Shown here piece by piece: positions 40,586 through 51,280 of a stretch of DNA of 64,000 nt. Both the position numbers and the translations under genes were made by a program. The notes below the pieces were generated by a model, which worked only from the letters and a program-made list of their open reading frames with translations, did no database searches and was not told the origin of the DNA. Source of the stretch: Verpa conica (lineage: Eukaryota > Ascomycota > Pezizomycetes > Pezizales > Morchellaceae); NCBI GenBank assembly GCA_033030425.1, contig JAUFSD010000013.1, positions 1,426,001-1,490,000 of the forward strand. The letters are read 5' to 3'. The stretch's first letter is position 1; the number at the start of each line of letters is the position of its first letter.

Positions 40586-41271
40586 CTGACCCAGTACCTG
40601 CATCCTCACATACGATCGATTTCCAGGCGAGTTATGGCACCGTTTCCATTCCTGGTTCATGGGTGCATCAAGCCGATTTGTCGGCCCAGTAGAATCTCAT
40701 TTTGTTGGGTTTAGTGCTTCTCTTGGGCTGAGAGTTATTGTTGCAACTTATCGCTTTGAGCTGAAAGCCATCGCAGCCTCATCTCTCTCCTCTACCAAGA
40801 TTCTGGGTGCCAGAGACTTGTCTGCTCCCCTCATTCCACATGCATGTCTAATCTCCCGACCCTTTTCGCACGACTTTTCTGATTCTCCCCTTTTACGCAT
40901 GTCTCTGGTGGTTGGAGGGTCTGGGTCTGATCCCACCCCTCGCATTTACCGCGGCTCCTAAATGTTATCTTCAAAGGCGTGGGCGTTATGTCACGGCCTA
41001 ACGTGATCAGCGTAGCACTGCAGCAGCAGCGGTCCCCCCCTCTGGTATTGACCCCACCAGGACCCCACCATCACCGCACTGTCTACTAGCCCTGGGAACT
41101 TACCGATGACTATGTCTGAGAGTCACTGGTGGTGATATTTTCTAGGTAGGCTGTGTGCTGCTGCCAGGACGCAGCGGAACTGCAACAGTAGCGGGAGTGT
41201 GTTTGACAAAGCAGTCAGTGCACTCCCTGTAATATCCGACTAACGTTATATGGAATCCTCAACTGTCAATC
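40586..41271. other. intergenic region upstream of the small Cys/His protein gene
   Basis: Short open frames only. A CTGCAGCAGCAGCGG run and C-tracts lie near 41018-41040. No gene is called. Confidence 0.4.
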
Positions 41272-41278
41272 TATATAA
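41272..41278 (+). promoter_or_regulatory. TATA box upstream of the small Cys/His protein gene
   Basis: TATATAA lies about 330 nt before the ATG at 41602. A long CT-rich leader (41290-41560) follows, which may include an untranslated intron. Confidence 0.4.
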
Positions 41279-41601
41279 CTCTGCTCTTGCCACCTCACTT
41301 TTGACCTCTATCATTCATCCATAGAGTCCAACAGTCCACCTGCATCTACCCGCCTACCAGCCTACGCAACATTACTTTCTTTCAACAGCAAAGGTTAAAT
41401 TAGCTGGTTTCAGTTTCAATTCCGTTTTTAGTCTATACCCCACCAAGTAGCAGCTCGACGAACAATCGTTTTACCTTTTACTTTCTTGGTTATATCTTGC
41501 TATACAACTTACATTCCATCCTCTTCCTTTTTCTTTTCTCGACAAACTCTAGTCTGGTAAAAAATCAGACTTACCTTCACACCACTTACAACACCGCAAA
41601 C

Positions 41602-41898
41602 ATGTGTATGAGAGTTGTCGAACGCTACGCTGTGTGCAAGTGCGTCTACTTTACCCACGGTGTCGACCAATGTTCAGCATACGGGCGTCGAGGCCACATC
41701 GTCCAGGACAAGACAATTCTTGTTGGGCACACCTGCCCATCCCACTCCAACATGAGGTGCGCTGGGGGCAGCTACAGTGCCTTTCCCGACTCAAATGGGA
41801 GTAATTGCAGTGGATACAACAGCTCCGAGTCCAGCACAAGAATTTGCAGCCGGACCGAGCACCCGGCGACCAATTTCTATTTCTCGACCCGAAGGTGA
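41602..41898 (+). CDS. small Cys/His-rich protein, putative zinc-binding, unknown function
   Basis: The N-terminal 48 residues have a distinctive pattern: RVVERYAVCKCVYFTHGVDQC, then YGRRGH, then ILVGHTCPSH. Cys12, Cys14, His19, Cys24, His32, Cys45 and His48 could bind zinc. From memory, short fungal proteins with RVVERY..C.C.Y..H..D.C..YG..GH are common, but no function is known to me. As one exon the protein has 98 residues. The other frame further on (to 42085) is also protein-like, Gln/Pro-rich (EGEQIQQQHQQQN). An intron at 41757-41829 (73 nt, weak GTGCGC donor) would join the two into 136 residues ending at 42085. I cannot decide between the forms. Confidence 0.6.
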   Translation: MCMRVVERYAVCKCVYFTHGVDQCSAYGRRGHIVQDKTILVGHTCPSHSNMRCAGGSYSAFPDSNGSNCSGYNSSESSTRICSRTEHPATNFYFSTRR

Positions 41899-42085
41899 AC
41901 AAATCCAACAACAACATCAACAACAAAACTCTCCTCAAGCGCCAGGTCTGAAGCCTGCAGCGGAAAAACGACTGAGAGAAGGGGCGGTGACTTATGAAAG
42001 GCGCCAGGGAATTGGGGAAAAACCAAAAAATAGGCTTCTGTTGACAGAAGGCAATATTTCTTTTTACTACCGGAACTACGAATAA

Positions 42086-45000
42086 TGACAAGGGATGACG
42101 GAAAACTTTACGATGAGCTCGGGGAAACCCCGACGCGACTGATTGGGGAGGTCCCCACTCCCCCACCACCATCTTTCGACCTGAGGGATCTTATCCCTGC
42201 TGAGTCGGCAATTGATCAACGTGGGAGGGGTGGGAAGGGGGTTATATCATAGAACTGGGCTCGCCCTTACTGGTACTAGGGGTATAAATGATAGAGAAAG
42301 TGGGAATTGGGAAATGCAACAACTCCAGTCACGATTCACATGAGATAACGACATCATCGATATCTTGTACTTGTACGTTTTTACTTTTTTCATTGCTTTG
42401 TTTTTGTTTTTGTTTTTCCTTAGGCACGAGCGAGCGGGAGTCTGGTTTGTGATTTTTATAGCGATTTTTATAGCGGTGTTTTTCTTGTTTTTGTTTTTCT
42501 TGCTTGGGTGGAATCGAGAGTACGGGTGATTGGTGTTTTTGTCTTTTTTACTGGGGGCAGGTAGGTCTAGCTAGCTAATATCTCCTCTAATCTCATGTTA
42601 CACTAGTTGTAGTATTTTTAAAATCCTGTTTTTTTTTTTTCTTTTATTACTTTTAAATTTATAAGCGAACTCTACTTTCTCAAAATCTTTATTTCTTTGC
42701 CATTATGTTTCCTGGGGACTCTGGAGTCGACCCTGACCTAGTATGATGTAACTGGATATCCCGCACCGTTTCTTTTTTGGGGTGGGCTATGCACCGAGCA
42801 TTCTTGCTAGGGGAATAAACGGTTTCTAAAAGACAGATCACCTGTGACACACACGGCAATCCTTAAAAAAACTACCAGTCATACATGTATTCACGTGTCC
42901 ACTTCTACCCCTTGAACGATCTGGTTATTCCTCCGTGTTAAAGCCATTGGACAATGCACATATGCGGGCAACCCATGTGTTGTGTGTGTGGGGGGGGGGC
43001 CGTTGAGGCTCAAACTTTTTAGGTGGGGCCAGGGTACAAAGCATCTCGATCGACAGGAACAGAGGATCTGAGACTGATTCCCGGGTAAGTTACCGGACGA
43101 ACTACCAGAATGTTGGACTACATACAACAGTGGGAGGATACATATAGACTTGGATTTCCACGAGAGCAGGAATGCCTTGCACAGCTAGACATTGTTAATG
43201 CAAGGCATTGCTACTCAGAGGTACCTGATGATCATATTCACCGATGTGTTCTAGAGATCTATTGGAAATATTACGGCTTCTATATTCCTGGCTTTACTTG
43301 GAGCGCACAATTGGCATTTGAAAGCCACATCTCCCATTCGGGAGTTATTTACCCCCCATGGGAAGCAGGCGAGCCACTCCAATGATCCCGGAGTGGATCT
43401 GAATTTGGACACCGGTATGAGAGGATCACTGTGCCTCAGCAGTAGCCACCGCGGAAAACATCCCCAGGTAATAGGCTAGACAAAGCCAGAACCAGGTTAC
43501 CGGAAGAAGGGTATGTGCTAGATCCGACTCACTTCTAGAATAACTTTAATCTCACTTTTATTTTCTTCCCCTTCGTTTGTGCTGGGAGAAGGCGCAATAT
43601 CTAGCTAGCCACATAGCTACACCGAACTCCGGATGATCGACCATGGGACTAGGGTTATGAGCTGGGGGGGGGGAAACACGGACACGAGGGAATTATTTAT
43701 AGAATATCTGGAAAAACATCTCCCCACCTCGTAATCTGTGTATTATTCATCTTAACGCCTATTTCTCGGCGGATATTCATACCCTTGGCGTGTAATCTGA
43801 TTATCGCCCGCGCCCAATGATTCACACTTTGCCGGTTAGATACATAACTAGGCGCGCATTTCGACTGGCTGCGGACCAAACTCCAACTAATTATGGAGTC
43901 GGGAGAAATAATAATAATTTAATAATAAATTCATTGCTTTACTCTATCCCCCCCCCTCAAAGTCTATATCGTGAGATTCCATATCTCGTGGCTATATGGC
44001 CTCGTGGGAAATCCCAGTACCGATCTGTTAGTTTTTCCCATACCTCCCCTCCAAAAAAGGGTACGGCCCGTCCCTGTCTCCGACATATCTACGTGGACTC
44101 AGCCTCCGCGCTATTCTCAAAGAAGGTGTAAACTATGGGGGGGCTTAGTCGCTATTGGATTATTATTTACGCAGAATGCCTGAGATGCCAGGTTATACGA
44201 GGATGGGGTGCGTCTAGGCAACTCTCCTAACTATTAGTTAATCCTAAAATTAACCTACCTGCTCGGGTGGGTTAGGGTTGGGTTATTCTTGGCACACTGG
44301 GCATGTAAGGGGGGGAGAGTCATTCCCCTGGATACGAAACGGTCTGGCGTGGGTTTTTCTTTTCTTTTCCTTTTTTGAAACTTTAACTACGCTTGTCTCG
44401 GGTCTCGGGTCCCTTATGTCAAACACTTCGGGTAGATAGAATATATATCTGTGCTGGGGATGGAGTGGGTCAAGACAGCATGCTTGAGTAGCTGACAAAA
44501 AAGAGTGATTAGGGAGAATACGTACTTTAATCTTGCCACAACAAGCCATGTCTTGGCCGGGTCAGGGCAAAGTACTCGGTCGTAGCCGAAAAAAGTTCTT
44601 TTTTTTCTTTCTTTTTTTCCTTTTGCCGGGTGTGCGGGTGCTTTTACTGACGTTGTTATATACTCCCCACTCATAACCCCCTACCCACCCCCCGTCAACC
44701 AAGGATATTGTCACCTCGCTACCGCTTAGGATGCCCTTGCTAGGGCTATGCGAATGAGCTTGAAATCTAAATGCTGCTCTGGCTGGGTCGCAGCAGTGTT
44801 ATCGCACTAAGTGTTGTGGCTGAATTCTTTTATTATAACTTTAATTGAGGGGCTACTATCGGTGTAGTGGTTAGGTTCCAGGCTGAGGGTTCTTTGAGTA
44901 ATCATTAAAGTATTTGTGAAAGAAAAAGAAAAAGAAAAAGAAATGCAATTGAAATAGCTAGATGGGTAGTGAGTTTCATCATAGGTGCGTAGTGTTTATG

Positions 45001-46096
45001 GTGCGAATTGACTTCTGTGGCTGGTATGCTAGGTGGGGTCCATGCTCTTGGTAGTGTCTGTCGGTCGGTCGGTCCTGTTTGTTATGGACCTACAGTAGTG
45101 TGGAGACTAACTAATATTTAGATGGTTCAGGCTAGGCTGGGGTTTAACCGTAGATAGGAATAGGATCTTGTTTACTGCGGTTTCTGGAATATTATTAGTG
45201 GTGGGCTAGCTAGGCGGTGCGGAATAGATAGTGTGTTTTCTCTCTCTCTCTCTAGAATATATTAAAGCGCTTCCATCTGGGACTCTTCAATTGGTTCCTT
45301 CTACCTTTATACCGGTCTCTAATGTATATATCAACTACCCATTGGGTCTTCTTCAAGGATTATAGCTGGTGGATGAGTGATCAACCCAAGTGTACGTAAT
45401 TGTCGGGAGGATCTGGGGAAACGAACCCCCCAATTAGATCTGGTGTGAGTACTATAGCCGGAAGGCTGTATGTATAAATCAATAAACCACCCCCAATCGG
45501 GTGCATCAGGTACTATCACTCGGTAGGATAAGCGTTGAATTTTTTTTTTTTTAAATAACAACAATACCTCATACTCTCGGGGTTATATTATTGCGTTATA
45601 TCAACCACATATGAACCGTTTCCCGAAGGAATACTATATATTGTAGTCAAGATAGTAAAAGGCTGCATACATATAATCCAGCGAATCGCGTTTGCTTTCA
45701 AACCGCACCAAACATGTTATTGGCCTCACATCTAGGCTGCCATTACTTATCTTTAGCCAAACTGAGATGTCCAAACAAGGCAACAGTGTAAGAAGGAGAA
45801 AAAAAAAAAGGAATATTCACACCAATCACCAAACAGCTGTAGTGAAATATTTTTATACCCGCCGTCAGCGGCCATGACGGTGTGGTCGCGTCGGCCAAGA
45901 CGGGCAACGACCGGGTATCTTTATAAAGAGATGATATTTAATCTCTAGGGTCGGGGATACAAAGAAACTTGATAGCCTTGGTGAGGGGATTCCGGGCTTA
46001 TTCAGAGTACCAATTGAGGGGTGACTGTGAACCGGATATTACAACTAAAAAAGAATACCGACCTTTGAGACCTAGACAAGTGTTTGAGGGGGGTTC
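42086..46096. other. gene-poor region with simple repeats
   Basis: No firm gene. A plus-strand ORF at 43110-43385 (91 codons, MLDYIQQWEDTYRLGF ...) has protein-like composition but no recognised domain; I give it about 20%. Simple repeats are a TTTTTG run at 42397-42419, AAAAAG near 44917-44941, GGTC near 45060-45074 and CT at 45239-45254. An 11-bp inverted repeat (AATGCCTTGCA) sits at 43171-43181 and 43199-43209. Confidence 0.35.
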
Positions 46097-46121
46097 TTTT
46101 TTTTTTTTTTTTTTTTTTTTT
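46097..46121. repeat. 25-nt poly-T tract
   Basis: An uninterrupted run of T on the plus strand. It could be a decayed retroposon tail on the minus strand or plain slippage. No flanking duplication was noticed. Confidence 0.8.
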
Positions 46122-47211
46122 CCTTTCGAGGAATGGGTTCTAGTTCTAGAGTTGGGTTTGTCATAGGAATGTACTCTACATGCAAGTTCCTGAGGACTGG
46201 TAAATGCCTTATATTGAAAGGCTGTGAGATAAAGAGATAACGATAGTAAATGGCCAGTGGACTACAAGACGAAAGTCTGTAGAGGAGCTCTGCAGCTCTG
46301 CAGCGCCGGGTCCATGCATGCAGCTGCTAATCAGCGAATCCGGTCATAATTATTGCACTCTCGACGGGAACACGCGACCAACCAGGCTGTGAGCGTGCAA
46401 GCGAATCAAAGAGAGTGAGCCGTCCAAGTTCTACGATGAGCTGAATATATTATGTCACGTTAACGGCAGAAGGACAACGTGGGCATCAAAGGGGCTCCGT
46501 AGAAGAGTGGTGGGAGGGGAGATTCATGTAGGATGATGTAGGCCAAATCGACGATTGCTGGGCGTCCCAGGACTGCAGAGGTGCAGAGCTGCAGAGCTGC
46601 AGAGGATGCAGACTCGCGTATGAAGTGTAAGATCAAAGGGGGTCACACAGGGAGCAATGACGCCTGAGGCGTGAAGTACGAGTGGAGGGATACGCGGGGA
46701 GAGGTGGGAGGTGGGGGGGGATATTCGGGCAGGCGGTCGTCAGGATGATAAGCTGCGGGCGGCCAGTCTTGGCGACAGTGTTGGCGAATGGCTGGGGATT
46801 CATGTACCATGTATCATGTACTTGGGAGGGACACACATAGTCATACTACGTACGCAGATGTAATTGCAGTGTCATCTCCAGATGTCACTCGGTTATCAAC
46901 GCTTTGCGGGGCGGGAAGGGAGAGGGGAATGGGGGGGGGAGGAAGGAAGGGAGGGAAGGGAAGAGGGAAGGGAAATGGAAAGGGAAGTGGAAAGGGAAGG
47001 GACACGGTAAAAGTTTCCTTGTCGGTGGTAGGCACAGTTAGGATATGCAGCATCTGCCATCACGCGCTGAGGGACAGGCGGCGGCGGTGGCTTTCGGGGT
47101 GGCACGGGGTGTGAGGGGAGGGGGCTGACAAGGGGGGATGGGTTAGTTGAGCCGTTTCAAGAGTATGCGGGTTGGCCGGGTTGGCCGTGTTGCCGCAGGT
47201 GAGGAGCGGGT
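46122..47211. other. intergenic region upstream of the Zn2Cys6 gene, left part
   Basis: Contains CTGCAG-rich clusters (46287-46303 and 46571-46604) and an imperfect purine-rich block (about 46911-47003). Open frames here are products of low-complexity sequence. Confidence 0.4.
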
Positions 47212-47359
47212 GAGGAGGGAGGGGAGGGAAGGGAGGGAAGGGAGGGGAGGGAGGGGAGGGAAGGGAGGGAAGGGAGGGGAGGGAGGGGAGGGAAGGGAAG
47301 GGAAGGGAAGGGAGGGAAGGGAAGGGAGAGGGAGAGAGGAGGGAGAGAGGAGAGAGGAG

Positions 47360-47392
<33 letters not shown>

Positions 47393-47394
47393 AA
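47212..47394. repeat. 183-nt uninterrupted polypurine tract
   Basis: Every base on the plus strand is A or G. The left part is built from GGGA/GGGAAG units and the right part from GA repeats. It lies 551-733 nt upstream of the ATG of the Zn2Cys6 gene. The many GGG runs allow G-quadruplex structures, and the mirror-like purine run allows triplex (H-DNA). These are structural possibilities, not shown functions. Confidence 0.9.
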
Positions 47395-47734
47395 TAGAAT
47401 AGAGGATAACAGAGAATAGGCTAGAGTAGAGAGAAGAGAGTACAAGAGAGTATACACAGTACAATAGAGAATAGACTACATGTAGACATAGAACACGGAA
47501 CAGACAGACAGACCAGGACAGGCACAGGCACAGGCACAGAGAGAGACCAACACCCACTAACCGCTCCACTCCACTCCACCCACTCCACTCGCCCTCACCC
47601 ACTCCACTCACCCACCCACCCACTCACCCTCACCCACCCTCCCCTTCCCAGCGCTTCGCCGCACATTCCCAGGCTGCACGGCTTGTTGGACCTGCTCCGC
47701 CCAAGGACGCCCGGCCGCTCTTTTTCCGCCCCCC

Positions 47735-47940
47735 CGCTCTGTCTTGCCCGTCTCTCTTTCTCTTTCCTTCCCTCTTTCCTTCTATCCTCTCTTTCTTCTC
47801 TTCTCTATCCTCTCTATCCTCTCTTTCTTCTCTCTCCTCTCCCTTCCCTTCTTCATTCCCTTCCTTCTCATACTCTCTGCACTCTCCACACACTCTCTAC
47901 ACCCTACTCTCTCTCTACTCCATCATCCTTATATCCCCTC
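47735..47940 (+). promoter_or_regulatory. pyrimidine-rich leader of the Zn2Cys6 gene
   Basis: About 200 nt of CT-rich sequence directly before the ATG, as often found around transcription start sites of TATA-less fungal genes. Confidence 0.4.
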
Positions 47941-47944
47941 CACT

Positions 47945-50443
47945 ATGGCCGCTAGCCCGACATCCCCTCCTGCCCCCGCCCTGAATTCAATCACCGTTGG
48001 TACTCCCCACAACATCCACTCTTCTTCAATCCCCGCAAAACGTCCACTCGAGAGCTCGACGTCATCCATCACAACAACTGCCACAAACGGTTTCCAGTCC
48101 TCTTCCTCTTCCTCCTCTTCCTCATCCTCCGTCTCCTCCTCCGCAGTCCCGGTATCCACTCCCCAGACTAAAAAGGTCCTCGAACGTAACCAGGCCTGTC
48201 TTTCGTGTCGCTCAAGAAAGCGCAAGTGTGATGTTTGTCTCCATCCCTCATCACTCTCCCTCCCCCTCCCCACTGACCATTGTAGGGCGGCAAACCAACG
48301 TGCAGTGCATGCGAACGTCTCGAGAGGCGGTGCGTCTACTCGAGTGGTGGTCTCTCTACCGTGACCAAAATACACTCGTCCTCTTTTCATGCTCAGAGTA
48401 TGTATAAGTGGCTGGGGTGTGGCTGCCCTTTCGTGCACATAATTGTTGACGTGAGGTGCAGAAACCAACAACACTACCCCAAACACCGCTTCCTCGCGCT
48501 GGCCGGCAACGCCCTCCGCAAGTGTAAACGCGGAGGATCCCCATCCATTGCCCATCCATGGCCCCCCCCCACGCACCGCTCAGACTCCCCCAAACGTCTT
48601 GACGGCCCAGTCCTCGGCATCCACCGCGACAAATTCCTCCCAGACCACCTTTACGCCAATCAACCAGGGTTCCACTTCACCCACGGCAATCAACAGCAAC
48701 CCGAGCCTACAGAATGGTGCCCGCTCCCTATACGAGTCCTCTCCCTCGAAAAGACTGGAACCCCCCGGCTTTGACGCTGGTCTATTTACCGCGCAGTTTC
48801 TCCAGGCTTCCCCGTTTGTCGGTCTCGACACCATCGATCTGTCATGGTCGGAAATGGGCGGAGCGGGTAGTGACGGCTGGTCAAAGAAGGCAGATTCACC
48901 ACGCTTAATGGACACACCCGAGAGTACAAACACTCTGGCATACAGTAATGACGGCTGTGGATACGCGGAGGACCTCCCATCACCGGAGACACTAGCGGAG
49001 CTCGTCGAGCTCTTTTTTGAACAGATTCACCCCTTTCTCCCGTGTCTCTACCGAAAACAGGTGCTGGCGGACATTGCGGGGGGTTCACTGTCGAGACCAT
49101 GCCCTCTCACCTACTCTATGGCTGCGCTGGCATCCTACATCCACCCTGATCCCGCCCTCAACGAGCGATCTATCCGCTGGCATGCCGCCGCCAAACGTGG
49201 CTTCGACATGGCCGTGACCCGAGGCCAGTACTCTCTACACAATGTCCAGGCATCAATCTACATTTGTCTCTACGGGTTTGTCACGTCGGAGATGGCCGAG
49301 CTGTGGGTGTTTCTTGCAAAAGCGTACCGCATGTGCAATCCCCTTGGACTGCACCAGATTGACTCCCCCCGACGCAATCGATTCGCAGGCTTTCTACCAC
49401 ATCCAAAATCCGAGCAGGATCTGGAGGAGCGACGGCGGGCGGCATGGGGTATCTATGTGCTCAACAGTCTTTTGTCGTTTTCTTCCGGTTGGCCGCTGGT
49501 GATCAATGATCGTGATTTTTGTGTCAATTTCCCTGTCGATGAGGAGGTTTTCCAGAGCGGTGAAATTGAGGTAGGTCTCCCCCCCCCAGTATGTACCGGG
49601 TTTTATTTCATTTGACTTACTTTTTAATTGTTATAGAAAATGTCACACATTGTCGTCGAACCATTTGCACATAATCTTGAAGATCTGATAACTCCGGTTG
49701 CGACTTCTGCACCTGTCCGTGGTCCTTACCACTACATACGCAAGCTTTCTGTGCTCCTCGGACGGATAGTAGCCTACAACAACTCCCCGGTTCTGCCTAT
49801 AGATGCTCAGGAATTTGAATCCCTCGAGACCACACTCGCCCGCTTCCGTCTTTCTATTCCGCGAAAATACCGGGGCTTTGTTGGGCTAGCTCCGAGGGAT
49901 CTCACCCACGTTACGCAATTGAATCTCCTACTCCACGTGTGCACCATCCTGCTCCACCACCCGACTGTTCCAATATCCTCCCAGCAAGACCGTCAAGACG
50001 GCCGGGAATCACCATCATCGTCCTCTGCTGTAGATGACGGCGCAAACGACCAATCCGCATTTGCCCGCTGTCTTTCCGCGGTCGGTAATATCCTGAGTTC
50101 GCTCAAAACGCTCATCAACACGGCATCTGAGCCTTCCACATCACTTGTTGCGATCGACGCGCTACAGAATCCATTCATCACCAGTGCACTATTTCTATCC
50201 GCTAGGATATTGACTGTGAGGTGGTTAGAAAGTGGGAGGGACAAGGCGACCAAGGGGGAGATTGATCTAGTACTTGATGTGTTTGAGAGATCAAGGGAGT
50301 GCTGGCCTGAATTGGCCGGAAAGTATAAAGAAATTCTCATGTTTGATATGAAGAGGGAGAGGGAGTCTGCATCGGGGATAAAAAGTGGGGCTGGGGGGTA
50401 CATTGGGAAGGAGTGTGCACAGATTTATATCGGAGCGGCGTAG
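47945..50443 (+). CDS. Zn(II)2Cys6 fungal transcription factor
   Basis: Four exons (47945-48232, 48286-48397, 48462-49570, 49637-50443) give 771 residues; introns are 53-66 nt. The N-terminus is low complexity with a poly-Ser tract (residues about 52-68). The DNA-binding cluster is split by the first intron: Cys85, Cys88 and Cys95 in CLSCRSRKRKC, then Cys102, Cys105 and Cys112 in CSACERLERRC. Proteins of this class bind CGG half-sites, usually as dimers. A linker rich in Pro/Thr/Ser/Asn follows. From about residue 310 a fungal-specific transcription factor middle domain is visible (LVELFFEQIHPFLPCLYRKQ, AAKRGFDMAVTRGQYSLHNVQASIYICLYG, AYRMCNPLGLHQID, RRRAAWGIYVLN). It acts in the nucleus. The regulated pathway cannot be told, and no biosynthetic cluster surrounds it. 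A long polypurine tract and a CT-rich leader lie upstream. Confidence 0.9.
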
Positions 50444-51280
50444 TTATGGCGTTAGAAGAGTATTTGCCATATTGTAAGTTTTGAATTTTGCGGGTGGGGA
50501 GGGTGTTGTTTTTGCTTCTGTTCAATGGATTTGTTTTTTTTTCTTTTCATTTACAGGACAGGCTTTTGTTTCCTTTGGGATATAATTCGGGTTTCTTTCT
50601 TTTTCGTTTGATTCTTTTGCAGGCTGGAGTGGACATGGCTTGGTTTTGGTTTTTGGGTGGGTTATGAATGATGTTTGGGGAGCATTGTACTTTTAGTGAT
50701 GAGACTTTATTTCAACCGGTTCAAGATGCATGATTATCGTGGGTCAAATTTTTACGTACTCTACAGGTATTGGAAGTAATGTGCCTTCTCGGTTTATACC
50801 CCGCTTATAGGTTTCCTTGATTGGACTCCTTGTGTACCCTCTTCTAGCCATATACCTGCATGGTACTCTATTGGGAGAGCGGTCGAGTGATGTGCCGTGA
50901 TGCGGATGATAGTGGAATGCCGGTTACCGGAGACAAAGTAACCGCTACTAAGCACCTCGAGTGTGAAGATTGGAGGGTTTGTGGTAATCTTGCTCAAAAA
51001 GTGATTCTGGTGGAGGTTGATTGATTTGATTTGAACTAGTTCCCAATCATTGGCCCTACTGCTAAGAGTGAATCATAGGATTGTTTGGTCTGGAAGATGA
51101 TGGTATAAATAGTTGATACTAATATAAATCTAGAAAAATGAAAAATGAAGAAAAAATAACACACTCCGTGTAATAGCTCTGAAACACCCTATCCTGTAGA
51201 AGTAGAAAAGGAAAAGGACTAGAAAAATGCTAAATATCCACCACTCAGGGCTGTTTGGTATCGCTCCCTGAAGGAGTACT
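50444..51280. other. convergent intergenic region
   Basis: The 3' ends of the transcription factor gene (plus) and the TPR-CorA gene (minus) face each other. T-rich, with no gene visible. Confidence 0.45.

Noticed and set aside
43171..43209. 11-bp inverted repeat inside the ORF at 43110
   Set aside because: It is too short to interpret as an element or RNA gene, with no terminator-like or conserved context.
47060..47893. Several long open frames on both strands around the purine-rich block
   Set aside because: Their translations are simple repeats (Gly/Arg/Glu or Pro/Ser/Leu) produced by the polypurine and polypyrimidine tracts.
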